Source: Streptomyces sp. NRRL B-24484 (GTDB taxonomy: Bacteria > Actinomycetota > Actinomycetes > Streptomycetales > Streptomycetaceae). From it: 64,000 nucleotides of DNA. The notes under the pieces were generated by a model that did no database searches, was not told the origin of the DNA, and worked only from the letters and a program-made list of their open reading frames with translations. The position numbers and the translations under genes are program-made. Positions within the stretch are counted from its first letter, which is position 1. Every line of letters begins with the position of its first letter. Positions 54,418 through 62,547 of this stretch are shown in pieces. The DNA lies in contig NZ_JOAI01000020.1 in the NCBI RefSeq assembly GCF_000717715.1, positions 1-64,000 of the forward strand. Reading direction: 5' to 3'.

Positions 54418-55683
54418 TCAGCCTCCATTTTGCTGCTGGTCCTCCGAGTTGCGAGGATTCCCAGTGGATTCAATCTGCTGGCCACTCTCGCCATCCGGCG
54501 GTGCATTTCCGCCAAGTGTGCCGATTTGGCGACTAATCCGTCCGAGGGAAATCAGCAGAGATGCCATGACGCGTTCGGATCCGTCGTGGCGGCGAAGGTG
54601 CTCTAGTGCTTCTTTATATGAAGCGTGGGCCTCGCTCAAGCGACCTTGGGCCTTGTGTACGTCTCCGATGTCTCTCAATACGGTGGCGTAAGAGCCGGAT
54701 TCAATTTCGGGGTTGATTAGCTTAAGTGAGGCCTGGTAGTTATTCAAGGCCTTAGTGTAAGCATCCTTTATGCCGCGATTCCCAAGCCGCTCATAGGCCA
54801 GGCCCAGATCGCGGAAGCCGACGGCTTGCCTTGTGGCCTCCCGGACTTGGCCGATAATTTCTCCGGCCTGGTCCAGTGCGGCCAGTGCTTCGACTGGCTC
54901 GCCGCAGTCGATGAGACAATCGCCGAAAGCAATCATGGTTGTGGCTAGATCGGCAGGACTGTCGGCGCGATATTTGTACTCGATTGACTGTCGATAGTAC
55001 GCGGCAGCCTGCGGATTGTCACCCACAGCCCGGTGCGTGTCGGCGATGTCGTGCAGGATGACCCCGTAAGAGCCTGGATCCTTGTCGGGATCGGTTAGAT
55101 CTAGGGCTCCTTGGAAGCAGGTGAGGGCCTGTCCAAACCACGAGGGCCCCTGCGGCTCGCGATCGTCTGGCATTTTCTTGACACTTCCTTCTATTGTGGG
55201 TGGGCTGGAGCTGTTGGTATTGACTAGCTGCCGGCCGCGCTTGACGAGCATGCCGACGAGGTTGATTCGGGCACCGAGGGTGTCGGGGTGGTCCGGGCCC
55301 AGCACCCGCTCCCGGTCGGTCAGCAGGTCCTCATAGGCGGTGATGGCGCCGGCCCCGTCCCCTGTCTCCCCTCGCCAGTAGGCGAGATTGCCCCGGGTGG
55401 AAAGGGTGTCGGGGTGGTCTGGGCCCAGCACCTGCTCCTGGTCGGTCAGCAGGTCCTCATAGGCGGTGAGGGCGCCGGCCCCGTCGCCTGTCTCCCCTCG
55501 CCAGTAGGCGAGATTGCCCCGGGTGGAAAGGGTGTCGGGGTGGTCTGGGCCCAGCACCCGTATCCGATCGGCTAGTACTTGTTCCAGGGCAGCAACCGTG
55601 CCGGCCGCATCCCCAGCCTCCCCGCGCCAGTGGGCGAGACTGGCCCGGGTGGAAAGGACGCGGGGGTGGTCCGGGCCCAGCAC
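54418..55683 (-). CDS. C-terminal TPR part of the NLR-like protein (out of frame)
   Basis: A frame of 421 residues. Residues 1-~125 continue the 42-residue TPR-type repeat of the neighbouring gene (GPDHPDTLSTRGNLAYWRGE units). After a linker (~140-175) come more divergent TPRs (GSYGVILHDIADTHRAVGDN; GSYATVLRDIGDVHKAQGRL) and a polar Gln/Asn-rich tail. It has no plausible start of its own: GTG 55683 lies inside a repeat. Adding back the 44 nt missing from the repeat at 55658-55740 would join it in frame to the 55709-57835 gene. It is therefore the 3' part of one broken gene, unless the deficit is a sequencing error. Confidence 0.75.
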   Translation of the reverse strand: MLGPDHPRVLSTRASLAHWRGEAGDAAGTVAALEQVLADRIRVLGPDHPDTLSTRGNLAYWRGETGDGAGALTAYEDLLTDQEQVLGPDHPDTLSTRGNLAYWRGETGDGAGAITAYEDLLTDRERVLGPDHPDTLGARINLVGMLVKRGRQLVNTNSSSPPTIEGSVKKMPDDREPQGPSWFGQALTCFQGALDLTDPDKDPGSYGVILHDIADTHRAVGDNPQAAAYYRQSIEYKYRADSPADLATTMIAFGDCLIDCGEPVEALAALDQAGEIIGQVREATRQAVGFRDLGLAYERLGNRGIKDAYTKALNNYQASLKLINPEIESGSYATVLRDIGDVHKAQGRLSEAHASYKEALEHLRRHDGSERVMASLLISLGRISRQIGTLGGNAPPDGESGQQIESTGNPRNSEDQQQNGG

Positions 55684-56380
55684 CTGCTCCTGGTCGGTCA
55701 GCAGGTCCTCATAGGCCGAGACTGGCCCGAGTGGAAAGGGTGTTGGGGTGGTCCGGGCCCAGCACCCGCTCCTGGTCGGTCAGCAGGTCCTCATAGGCGG
55801 TGATGGCGCCGGCCCCGTCCCCTGTCTCCCCGCGCCGGTAGGCGAGATTGCCCCGGGTGGTCAGGGTGTCGGGGTGGTCCGGGCCCAGCACCCGCTCCCG
55901 GTCGGCTAGTACTTGTTCCAGGGCAGCAACCGTGCCGGCCGCATCCCCAGCCTCCCCCCGCCAGTAGGCGAGGTTTCCCCGGGCGGTGAGGGTGTCGGGG
56001 TGGTCCGGGCCCAGCACCCGCTCCCGGTCGGGCAGCACCTGTTCCAAGGCAGCAACGGCCCCGTCTACATCCCCAGCCCGCCCACGCCACAGGCCGAGGT
56101 AGCCCCGAGTGGTCAGGGTGTCGGGGTGGTCCGGGCCCAGCACCCGCATCCGGTCGGCTAGTACTTGTTCCAGGGCAGCAACCGTGCCGGCCGCATCCCC
56201 AACCTCCCCACGCCAGTAGGCGAGGCTATGGCGAGTGGTCAGGGTGTCGGGGTGGTCCGGGCCCAGCACCCGCTCCCGGTCGGCTAGTACTTGCTCCAGG
56301 GCAGCAACCGTGCCGGCCGCATCCCCAGCCTCCCCACGCCATTCGGCGAGATCCTGCCGGGTAGTAAGAGAATCTGGATG
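55280..56380 (-). repeat. 126-bp tandem repeat array coding TPR units
   Basis: Ten units start (by the GTGTCGGGG-type landmark) at 55280, 55406, 55532, 55658, 55740, 55866, 55992, 56118, 56244 and 56370. Every period is 126 bp except 55658 to 55740, which is 82 bp: 44 bp short. High identity among units suggests recent expansion or gene conversion. Confidence 0.9.
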
Positions 56381-57835
56381 GTCGGAACCGAGGCGGCGCT
56401 GGGCAGTGTCCTCCAGGCGCTGGAAGTAGGCGGCGGCAGCAGCGCTCTGGCCGCTGCTGCCAAGGCTGGTGCCGGCGCGGAAGAGCACGGGATGGGCACC
56501 GGAGTGCCACAGGGTGTCTTCGGCAGCGCGTCGGAGGGCATCGGCGTTGGAGCGAAGGGCCTGCGCGAGGGTGGTATCTCGCTCTATGGCGGGCCAGGCG
56601 GCGATCAGGGCATCGGCGGCGGTAGAGGCGGCCTGTTCGTACTGGCCGGCTGGAAGGGGGTCGCGGACCGTACGTTGAATGATCTGGTGGACACGAACAG
56701 CCTGATGCGGGGTCTCAGGGGTGTGGTCAATGAGGCTAAGTTGATGGAGGTTCCACAGACCGTCGCTAGCATCTTCAACAGTAATGTGGAGGGGGGCTGG
56801 CGGTTGGGCAATCGCGCGCGTAGGACCGGTGGAATCGGCGCGGCGATTTTCGAGGTAAGTCAGGACGAGTGGGCCGGTCAGGACGCGGTGCGGGATGCCG
56901 TTGGGATCCAGCATCGCGGCCAGTTCCAGCAGCGGGCGTGCCAAGCCCTGCGGAGGGAGTTGGTCGGCGAGGGCGACGGACAGGGACCAAGCGGCGGCAA
57001 CGGTGAGTTGTTGGTCATCGGGCAGACCTCCGATGCCGGGCAGCAGAGCGGTTAAGGTCCGCCGCTGGTCAGCCAGGCGTCGCCGGTAGGCGGCACAGTC
57101 CAAGTGCCGATTGATCATGTAGGGCACGGCCTGAGCCAATGCGAGCGGCAGATTTCCGAAGTCGGCGGCGAGTCCGGAGAGTTGGTCAGCCGGCTCGCTG
57201 CGGCCGGCAGCAGCGAGACGAGCGGTGAGATAGGAGAGGGCCTCGGCCGAGGTGAAAAGACCGATGTCGATACGATGTCGTCCGTTGCCGAAGAAGGCGG
57301 CATCGCGATTTCGAGTGGTCACCACTGTCCGCCCTGATGGATGGTTGGGTGGCCATAGTCCGGTCATATCCGACGGGCGGGAAACGTCGTCCAGAACAAC
57401 GAGCCAACGCTTGCTGCGATTGGTGTCCAGCCAGGCCAGAAATGCTGATGCAGCCTGGTCCGGCTCCTGGGAGTCGACTCCCAAGACCTCCGCCCCAGCT
57501 TGCGAATAGCGCGAGATCACTGCCTCGGGACTGCTGGCTGTAGCCCAGACGAGGAGATCGAGGTCACCGGCGTTCCAGGCGCGGCGAGCGTAGTGGGCAG
57601 CGACCTGACTCTTGCCCACTCCGCCCATTCCGGACAACACCTGGCACACCACCGTGGTGCCCCCGCTGGCTATTGCAGCGTCAAGGTCGTCGACCGAATC
57701 GCGCTGCTGGAAGCAGTCAGCCTGCCTGGGGAGGACCCCTACTTGGTGCGGCCATGACACCGCAGGGCGAGAAGTTGTGTATTGCTCAATACGGTCGGCA
57801 TGAGCTACAGCGACACCATGCTGGGCAATGGCCAC
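55709..57835 (-). CDS. NLR-like STAND NTPase (NB-ARC) with TPR repeats, truncated by frameshift
   Basis: A frame of 708 residues. Residues 1-~20 (VAIAQHGVAVAHADRIEQY) resemble the C terminus of the partner protein upstream. The NB-ARC domain has P-loop GMGGVGKS (69-76), Walker B RWLVVLDDV (143-151), VVTTRN (171-176) and the GNLPLALAQA helix (227-236). A helical region follows, and from ~482 five full 42-residue TPR units. The frame ends abruptly (STRASLGL) where a repeat lacks 44 nt. Such proteins sense a signal through their repeats and oligomerise. The GTG start has no visible ribosome binding site. It lies 50 bp after the partner gene. Confidence 0.82.
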   Translation of the reverse strand: MAIAQHGVAVAHADRIEQYTTSRPAVSWPHQVGVLPRQADCFQQRDSVDDLDAAIASGGTTVVCQVLSGMGGVGKSQVAAHYARRAWNAGDLDLLVWATASSPEAVISRYSQAGAEVLGVDSQEPDQAASAFLAWLDTNRSKRWLVVLDDVSRPSDMTGLWPPNHPSGRTVVTTRNRDAAFFGNGRHRIDIGLFTSAEALSYLTARLAAAGRSEPADQLSGLAADFGNLPLALAQAVPYMINRHLDCAAYRRRLADQRRTLTALLPGIGGLPDDQQLTVAAAWSLSVALADQLPPQGLARPLLELAAMLDPNGIPHRVLTGPLVLTYLENRRADSTGPTRAIAQPPAPLHITVEDASDGLWNLHQLSLIDHTPETPHQAVRVHQIIQRTVRDPLPAGQYEQAASTAADALIAAWPAIERDTTLAQALRSNADALRRAAEDTLWHSGAHPVLFRAGTSLGSSGQSAAAAAYFQRLEDTAQRRLGSDHPDSLTTRQDLAEWRGEAGDAAGTVAALEQVLADRERVLGPDHPDTLTTRHSLAYWRGEVGDAAGTVAALEQVLADRMRVLGPDHPDTLTTRGYLGLWRGRAGDVDGAVAALEQVLPDRERVLGPDHPDTLTARGNLAYWRGEAGDAAGTVAALEQVLADRERVLGPDHPDTLTTRGNLAYRRGETGDGAGAITAYEDLLTDQERVLGPDHPNTLSTRASLGL

Positions 57836-57885
57836 AGTGTGTGCGGTGATGTCCGGGGTTGAAAGGGCGCCGGGCTCGGTAGCTC

Positions 57886-58356
57886 CTAGTTCGGGCCCGG
57901 CTGCGGAGGATTTCCCAGGGTCACATCTCCTCTAATTTGTCCGGCAGCCACCCCGTGGTTGGCTACGATGCTCACGTTCCCGTCGATGGCCAGCCCGTGC
58001 TTCCCTGCCGAGACCCCACCGGCTTCGCGCCGAACAGAGGCCACCAGTTCCCCCAGCTGCCCGGCCGCCTTCTCGCGTTCATCCTCGCCAAGGCTTTCTA
58101 GCAGGTCCTCGAATCGGTCCTGCCAAGATGCTTTAAGACCAGTTCGTACCTGCTCGGCCTCTTCAGGGCTAGCTCTGTCTAGCTCGGTCGCCGCGCGGTC
58201 TAAGCGTTCCAGAACTACCTGGGCGTCTTGGGCGCCCCTGAGGCCAAAGATGCTGACTACCTGCTTCCTGAACCCCGTCCACAGATCTGTACCGGCCGCC
58301 TGGGCCACTGCCGCGCCAGCCGCCGAGGCCAGCGCCATAAATGCCTCTGCCAACAT
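57886..58356 (-). CDS. Small helical protein with C-terminal amyloid-like motif (candidate Bell-domain effector)
   Basis: A protein of 156 residues. The N terminus is hydrophobic and Ala-rich (MLAEAFMALASAAGAAVAQA), followed by GTDLWTGFRKQVVSIFG and a helical region (~45-110). The C terminus (121-148: LAIDGNVSIVANHGVAAGQ, then IRGDVTLG) is a Gly/Asn/Val-rich beta-prone stretch. NLR genes of multicellular bacteria often lie next to small proteins whose C-terminal amyloid motif matches the NLR N terminus; the N-terminal Bell domain is thought to act on membranes. Here HGVA with flanking I and A residues is shared. GAGGAGG precedes the ATG. The function is inferred from layout. Confidence 0.72.
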   Translation of the reverse strand: MLAEAFMALASAAGAAVAQAAGTDLWTGFRKQVVSIFGLRGAQDAQVVLERLDRAATELDRASPEEAEQVRTGLKASWQDRFEDLLESLGEDEREKAAGQLGELVASVRREAGGVSAGKHGLAIDGNVSIVANHGVAAGQIRGDVTLGNPPQPGPN

Positions 58357-58398
58357 GCCGTCCTCCTCGAATCCGCTTCACACGGACCCGGCGTGCCC

Positions 58399-58590
58399 TC
58401 AGCCTGATTGCAGGCTGCTTGCTCGCTGTGACCGAAGTTCCGGCGGCACGAACACGGTCATATCTCCACCATGCGCCAGCGGGCCAATATGTGCACCCTC
58501 ACCCATCCGGCCGCTGAGGCCCAGCCCACCCAGGGCTGCTCTGCTACTAGCCTCCCGCGCCTGCCTGAGTCCGTCATCCTCGTCCTGCAA
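58399..58590 (-). CDS. Possible small protein or gene remnant
   Basis: A 63-residue frame with a TTG start. It has an Arg/Glu/Ala-rich helix (GLRQAREASSRAALGGLG) and then a Gly/His-rich stretch (GEGAHIGPLAHGGDMTVFV) that faintly recalls the beta-prone C terminus of the neighbouring partner protein. The frame stays open ~80 bases further upstream without a better start. It may be a second, degraded partner protein. Confidence 0.3.
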   Translation of the reverse strand: MQDEDDGLRQAREASSRAALGGLGLSGRMGEGAHIGPLAHGGDMTVFVPPELRSQRASSLQSG

Positions 58591-59428
58591 GTTTTTGCTT
58601 GCGGGACCGAGAGGGCCAGAGCGGACGGGCGTCAGGGTCGCTTCGTTCTCGCGGTTGCAACTGTTTGATTACGTGATGCTCATGGCGGTGGGTGACGGAG
58701 CAGCTCCTACTTCTTTCTCTTGATGGTCCGGGGCAAATGGTGGGTAAACCAGCAGCACTGGCACGTGTGGGTGGTGGAGCGGTTTTGGCCGGTGTCCTGT
58801 CCGGGCTGGGGTCGAGCATGATCGGGGGGCCGTAAGCTGTTGCGACTCGGTCAGGGCTCTTTGGGCCCGACCGCAATGTGGCCGAGTGGCCCCCCGTTCT
58901 TGCTCGACGCGGGTCCCAGTTCGGGCAGGTGGGTAAACCGCGGAGCCGCCCGCCCCAGCCCCGTCGGGCTGGTTCTGACCTCTGCCTTCCGCGCCTTCCT
59001 CTGCCCGTGCGGGGGTGGAAGTTTGGACCTGTCCGTCTCTGCCCCGGCCTTAGCTTTCCGCCCCTTGTGGGCGCGGCCGACGGCGGCGAAGCCCCAGCCG
59101 GGGCGAAGACAGGAGGCGGGGCGCGCGCCGGAGGACGGCCGGCGCCGCCGCGCCGCAGGCGCGGCACCCCAAACGTTGTGAGGCTACGTCTAGTAGTTCC
59201 AGGAGGCCGGGAATCTCGCCGGTGATCTCCGATCCCGCCGTGATGTGCCTTCCCCGTGGGCTCCGCCCGCCCCGCCCGCCGAGCGGAGCGAGGCGCCTTG
59301 AACCCGTAGAGAAGGTTTTTACGCATCCCCCTACCCGCCCTACCGACCGATGGCCGAAGGCGGTCTTGGCTCCCGCTCACTGGCGTGTTGAGCTGGAGCG
59401 TTGGGTGGTCGTTGCCTCGGGGGTGGGG
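58591..59428. other. Element region with no confident gene, 838 bp
   Basis: Frames here lack start signals and recognisable domains. GGGTAAACC occurs twice (about 58741 and 58931). GC rises after 58900. It may hold the promoters of the flanking divergent genes and decayed coding sequence. Confidence 0.45.
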
Positions 59429-60289
59429 ATGGACGGCGAGTTCACTGTTCGGCGCTGGCGCCGGTACGGGTATGACCGGCTGTATGTGAACCGGCAGGGC
59501 GCTGAGCAAGCCGTCGGCTGGTACGACTTCGCCACCGGAAGGATCGAGGTCCCAGACGACCGGGATCGTGCTGAAGTGGTGCGAGTGCTGACTCCGCGTC
59601 TGGCCGGTCTGGCGCCGGAGGTCAAGATGCCCCCACCGGCCATACTGGAGCCACCGTTGGCCGCGGAGGGCGACAGTACGGACCTGGCGCTCAACAAGCC
59701 CGGGGATGCCTTACGGCGGAAGATCGCCGAAGAAGAGCCGTCCTGGTGGAAGCGCCGCTTTGCTTACTGGCTCAGTCGGGAGACGACGTCGGCGCATTCG
59801 TGGGCGGTCGGGTTGCGGGGTGAACGGCTCGTCGGTGGCCGACTCAACCGGCTCCGTCGGGACGGCTGGAAGGTGCTGCACTCGGTTCAGCCACCGAGCG
59901 GAGGTGCCGACATCGATCACCTGGTCATCGGCCTGCCCGGCGTGTTCGTCGTCAACACCAAGCATCACCGCGGCGCCGCGGTATGGCAGGGCGACCATGC
60001 CGTCACGGTGAACCGGGCCTCCACGCAGTACGTCCCAATCAGCCAGCGTGAGGGTGCTCGGGTCAGCCGACTCTTATCGGGACGGTGCGGCTTCCAGGTG
60101 CCCGTTCAACCCGTGATCGCCGTGCTCGGGGCAGCGTCGATCACGGTGACATCCGAGCTGGCTCCCGTGCTCCTCCTGGATGGGAAGGAGGCGGATCGGC
60201 GCCTCTCAGGCCGCACACCTCGGATGTCCGCCGAGCAGGTGGAGAGCGTCTTCACTGTCGCCCGGGACAGTCGGACTTGGGTGCGGTGA
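59429..60289 (+). CDS. NERD-domain (nuclease-related) protein
   Basis: A protein of 286 residues. The N-terminal ~110 residues contain a small beta domain (RRYGYDRLYVNRQGAEQAVG) and a linker. The NERD domain (about 122-225) has GERLVGG (Glu132), ADIDHLVIGLPGVFVVNTK (Asp161, Asp163, Lys178), the Mrr-like E...D...xK nuclease pattern. NERD proteins are common on mobile elements, and the domain is thought to cut nucleic acid. ATG 59429 is chosen; upstream sequence in frame is low-quality. Confidence 0.8.
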   Translation: MDGEFTVRRWRRYGYDRLYVNRQGAEQAVGWYDFATGRIEVPDDRDRAEVVRVLTPRLAGLAPEVKMPPPAILEPPLAAEGDSTDLALNKPGDALRRKIAEEEPSWWKRRFAYWLSRETTSAHSWAVGLRGERLVGGRLNRLRRDGWKVLHSVQPPSGGADIDHLVIGLPGVFVVNTKHHRGAAVWQGDHAVTVNRASTQYVPISQREGARVSRLLSGRCGFQVPVQPVIAVLGAASITVTSELAPVLLLDGKEADRRLSGRTPRMSAEQVESVFTVARDSRTWVR

Positions 60290-60595
60290 GGCTCGGCTTG
60301 CGGCGGCCACCAGGGTGCGACCGTCGTGGGCGCGGATGTGGGGAGCCTGGTCTTCAAGCGCGTCGGTGATTCGGACCGCGTACACCTCGCCCATGGACGC
60401 GCGCACCTCGTCCGGTGTTAGCCAGTCGACCGCGGTCGACTCCTCCGAGAGCTGCTCTTGCCCGCCCTCCGGTCGGCACCGGAAGACTAGGGCGACGATG
60501 CCCCGGGTCATGTTCTTGTAGACACCGGTGAGCCGCTCGACCCGAACCCTGATGCCGGTCTCTTCGAAGATCTCGGGCGGCAGCAAGGAGGACAC
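60206..60595 (-). pseudogene. NUDIX hydrolase, 5'-truncated remnant
   Basis: The minus-strand frame reads EIFEETGIRVRVERLTGVYK and continues through a typical NUDIX C-terminal half (IVALVFRCRPEGG, STAVDWLTPDEV). It begins inside the NUDIX box: the N-terminal half with the GGxxE segment is missing, and at ~60595 the sequence changes into an integrase gene on the other strand. The last ~28 codons run into the NERD gene and are probably not original. Confidence 0.75.
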
Positions 60596-61217
60596 GCCGG
60601 AACGCCCGACCGCCTCGGTCGCTGAGGTGTATGCGGTCGCCAACCGGATTCCCGGCCGCTATCGGGCCCTGGTGCTGGTCGCTGCCCTGTGCGGGCTGCG
60701 GTGGGGTGAGCTGATCGGACTCACCCGCCGGGACGTGGACTCGGACGCCGGCACGATCCGGGTCCGCCGCTCGATCGCCGAGCTGCCCAACGGGGAGCGG
60801 GTCGCCAAGCTGCCCAAGACCGCCGCCGGGGTTCGGACCGTGGCCGTGCCCGAGGTGATCCTCGGCGAGGTGCGTCGACACCTGGAGGTCTACGCCGAGC
60901 ACGGCCCGGACGGGATGGTCTTCGTCGGCTCGAAGGGCGTCATGCCGCGCCGTAACCACTTCAATCGGCTCTGGCACAGGGCGTGCGCCGGGGCGGGCGT
61001 CACCGGTCTGCGCTTCCACGATCTCCGGCACACCGGGAACACCCTCGCCGCCTCGACCGGTGCCAGCACTCGGGAACTCATGGCGAGGATGGGTCACAGC
61101 ACCGCCCGGGCCGCGCTGATCTACCAGCACGCCACCGCCGAGCGGGAGCGCTCGATCGCCCGGGCCGTGAGCGATCTGGTGCAGAGGGTCCGGCCCCAGG
61201 CTGATCAGGAAGGCTGA
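60594..61217 (+). pseudogene. Tyrosine recombinase (integrase), N-terminally truncated
   Basis: The C-terminal catalytic domain is complete: LRWGELIGL (first Arg), HDLRHTGNTLA, GHSTARAALIYQH (His and Tyr nucleophile). Homology starts at about PERPTASVAEVYAVANRIPG; the SAM-like core-binding and arm-binding N-terminal domains are absent, and the sequence upstream belongs to a reversed NUDIX gene. It lies ~0.7 kb from the intact tRNA, as expected for the element's integrase. It is probably inactive. Confidence 0.8.
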
Positions 61218-61373
61218 CCGACCGATGGGAGGACCTGGGTGTGGCGAGGACCGCCGCGCCCAGATCCTCCTGTTTGCAGGGATGGCCGAGCTTGGCCGCA
61301 GTTGACCGTTCGGTGTTCACGAGGTTCCGCCAATACCGGCAGGTGGCGGTACGACCGCTGGTACGTTCCATCC

Positions 61374-61862
61374 GTGATCAGTCAGGTCGTTACTCTCGTG
61401 GGCGTCCTGGTGGGTGCCCTCACCTCGTATTTCGCCACAACCGCGGCTGAACGGGCGCGGCATCGTCGGTCGATGAGCACGAGATGGGACGAGCGGAAGC
61501 TCGACACCTACGTCGAGTACGCGGCTGTGGTGAAGGAAGTCCATCGCGCGGCCAAGGCCGCCTTCGCGGCGCGCGCGAACCTCGATGATCTTCCTGCTCT
61601 GCTCGCTGAGATGAACGAGGCGGAGAACCGGCGGTCGGTGCTCTTCGAGAGGCTGGTGCTGCTGGCCGAGCCGGCTGCCATCACTGCCGCGAATGCGGTC
61701 AACGCCAAGCTCTGGGCCGGCCTCCACCTCGCGCGTGCACAGCAGGGGAGTGACAGCGACTGGGATCCGGTGGGTCAAGGTCTGATCGAAGCCCTGAGCG
61801 AGCTTCACAGGCAAGCACGAGTCGATCTCGGGATAGCGGGCGACTTCCGTCCGGCGGCCTAG
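61374..61862 (+). CDS. Membrane-anchored hypothetical protein
   Basis: A protein of 162 residues with one N-terminal hydrophobic segment ([20 protein letters not shown]) and a helical cytoplasmic part ([20 protein letters not shown] ... [19 protein letters not shown]). Similar proteins occur in many streptomycetes without known function. TACGTT at 61362-61367 lies six bases before GTG 61374, so it is probably leaderless; this decides the start. It is the last gene of the element before the tRNA. Confidence 0.7.
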   Translation: MISQVVTLVGVLVGALTSYFATTAAERARHRRSMSTRWDERKLDTYVEYAAVVKEVHRAAKAAFAARANLDDLPALLAEMNEAENRRSVLFERLVLLAEPAAITAANAVNAKLWAGLHLARAQQGSDSDWDPVGQGLIEALSELHRQARVDLGIAGDFRPAA

Positions 61863-61924
61863 CTCGGGGCCTCGGTCGATCCGATCGGGCACGCAACGGG
61901 CACGGCGACCTGAAAATCCCTCAG

Positions 61925-62022
61925 ACGACAAAGGCCCCAGCTCCGCGATCATGTCACTGAGCTGGGGCCTTTGCGTTGGAGCGGGCGACGGGAATCGAAC
62001 CCGCGTGGCCAGTTTGGAAGAC
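61925..62022 (-). repeat. Right attachment-site repeat within tRNA-Gly
   Basis: The partner of 53541-53638 (94 of 98 identical). It comprises the tRNA-Gly terminator and the 3' half of the intact tRNA gene, restored by the element on integration. Confidence 0.88.
61930..61972 (-). terminator. Terminator of tRNA-Gly
   Basis: A 14-bp perfect stem (AAAGGCCCCAGCTC, 61930-61943, with 61959-61972) and a 15-nt loop lie just after the tRNA 3' end on the minus strand. A copy with one changed base lies in the left repeat. Confidence 0.8.
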
Positions 62023-62050
62023 TGGGGCTCTACCATTGAGCTACGCCCGC
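61977..62050 (-). tRNA. tRNA-Gly (anticodon TCC)
   Basis: A 74-nt cloverleaf on the minus strand: acceptor GCGGGCG/CGCCCGC, anticodon stem CCAGT/ACTGG with loop CTTCCAA, T loop GGTTCGATTCC, and an encoded CCA. It is the integration site of the adjacent element. Confidence 0.95.
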
Positions 62051-62214
62051 GTACGTGCGTTGACGGCACGTGGCCCCTCGGCCGGTGCGGGCCTCGGGGA
62101 CGGGGGCCAGCCTACCTGGTCGGGTCGGCCGAATGCACACTGCTTTCGCTCCGGTGCCCGCTGATATTACGGCGAGGGGGCCCGGACCGGCGTGTACTCT
62201 CTCTTTCGGCACTA

Positions 62215-62288
62215 CGGGGTGTGGCGCAGTTTGGTAGCGCGTCCGCTTTGGGAGCGGAAGGCCGTCGGTTCGAATCCGGTCACCCCGA
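62215..62288 (+). tRNA. tRNA-Pro (anticodon TGG)
   Basis: A 74-nt cloverleaf: acceptor CGGGGTG/CACCCCG, D arm GGCGCAGTTTGGTAGCGC, anticodon stem TCCGC/GCGGA with loop TTTGGGA, T arm GGTTCGAATCC. No CCA is encoded. Confidence 0.95.
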
Positions 62289-62547
62289 CGCTTTCGGCAG
62301 GGTCTCGTCAGGCGGGCGGGGCCCTGTTGCTTTCGTGGTACCGGTAGGATGGGCCGATGGCGGTAGTACCTGTGGCATGCACACAGGCGGCAGCCGCCCG
62401 AGGGCGAGGAGTCACGCTCACCGTCCACCCCCGTACGGGAGATGCAGCCCCAATCGCCCATCGCCCGTCTCGCCCGACCGACCGGCCGTTCCGGCCGTGG
62501 ACGTCTGGCGGAGACAACCTGACCGCAAGCCCATAGGAGACCAAACC

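Larger units (their letters stand above)
53639..62022. mobile_element. Integrated genomic element at tRNA-Gly(TCC), about 8.4 kb
   Basis: The region is bounded by the 98-bp direct repeat, has lower GC in part (about 54.4-55.3 kb) and contains a broken tyrosine integrase next to the intact tRNA. Cargo: NLR-like NB-ARC/TPR gene (split), a small partner protein, a NERD-domain protein, a NUDIX remnant, and a membrane-anchored protein. No replication or transfer genes remain, so it is probably immobile now. The integrase lies near the right end, as in tRNA-integrated actinobacterial elements. Confidence 0.82.

Noticed and set aside
55280..56380. CRISPR array at the repeated region
   Set aside because: The units are contiguous 126-bp coding repeats that translate to a TPR pattern, with no spacers and no cas genes.
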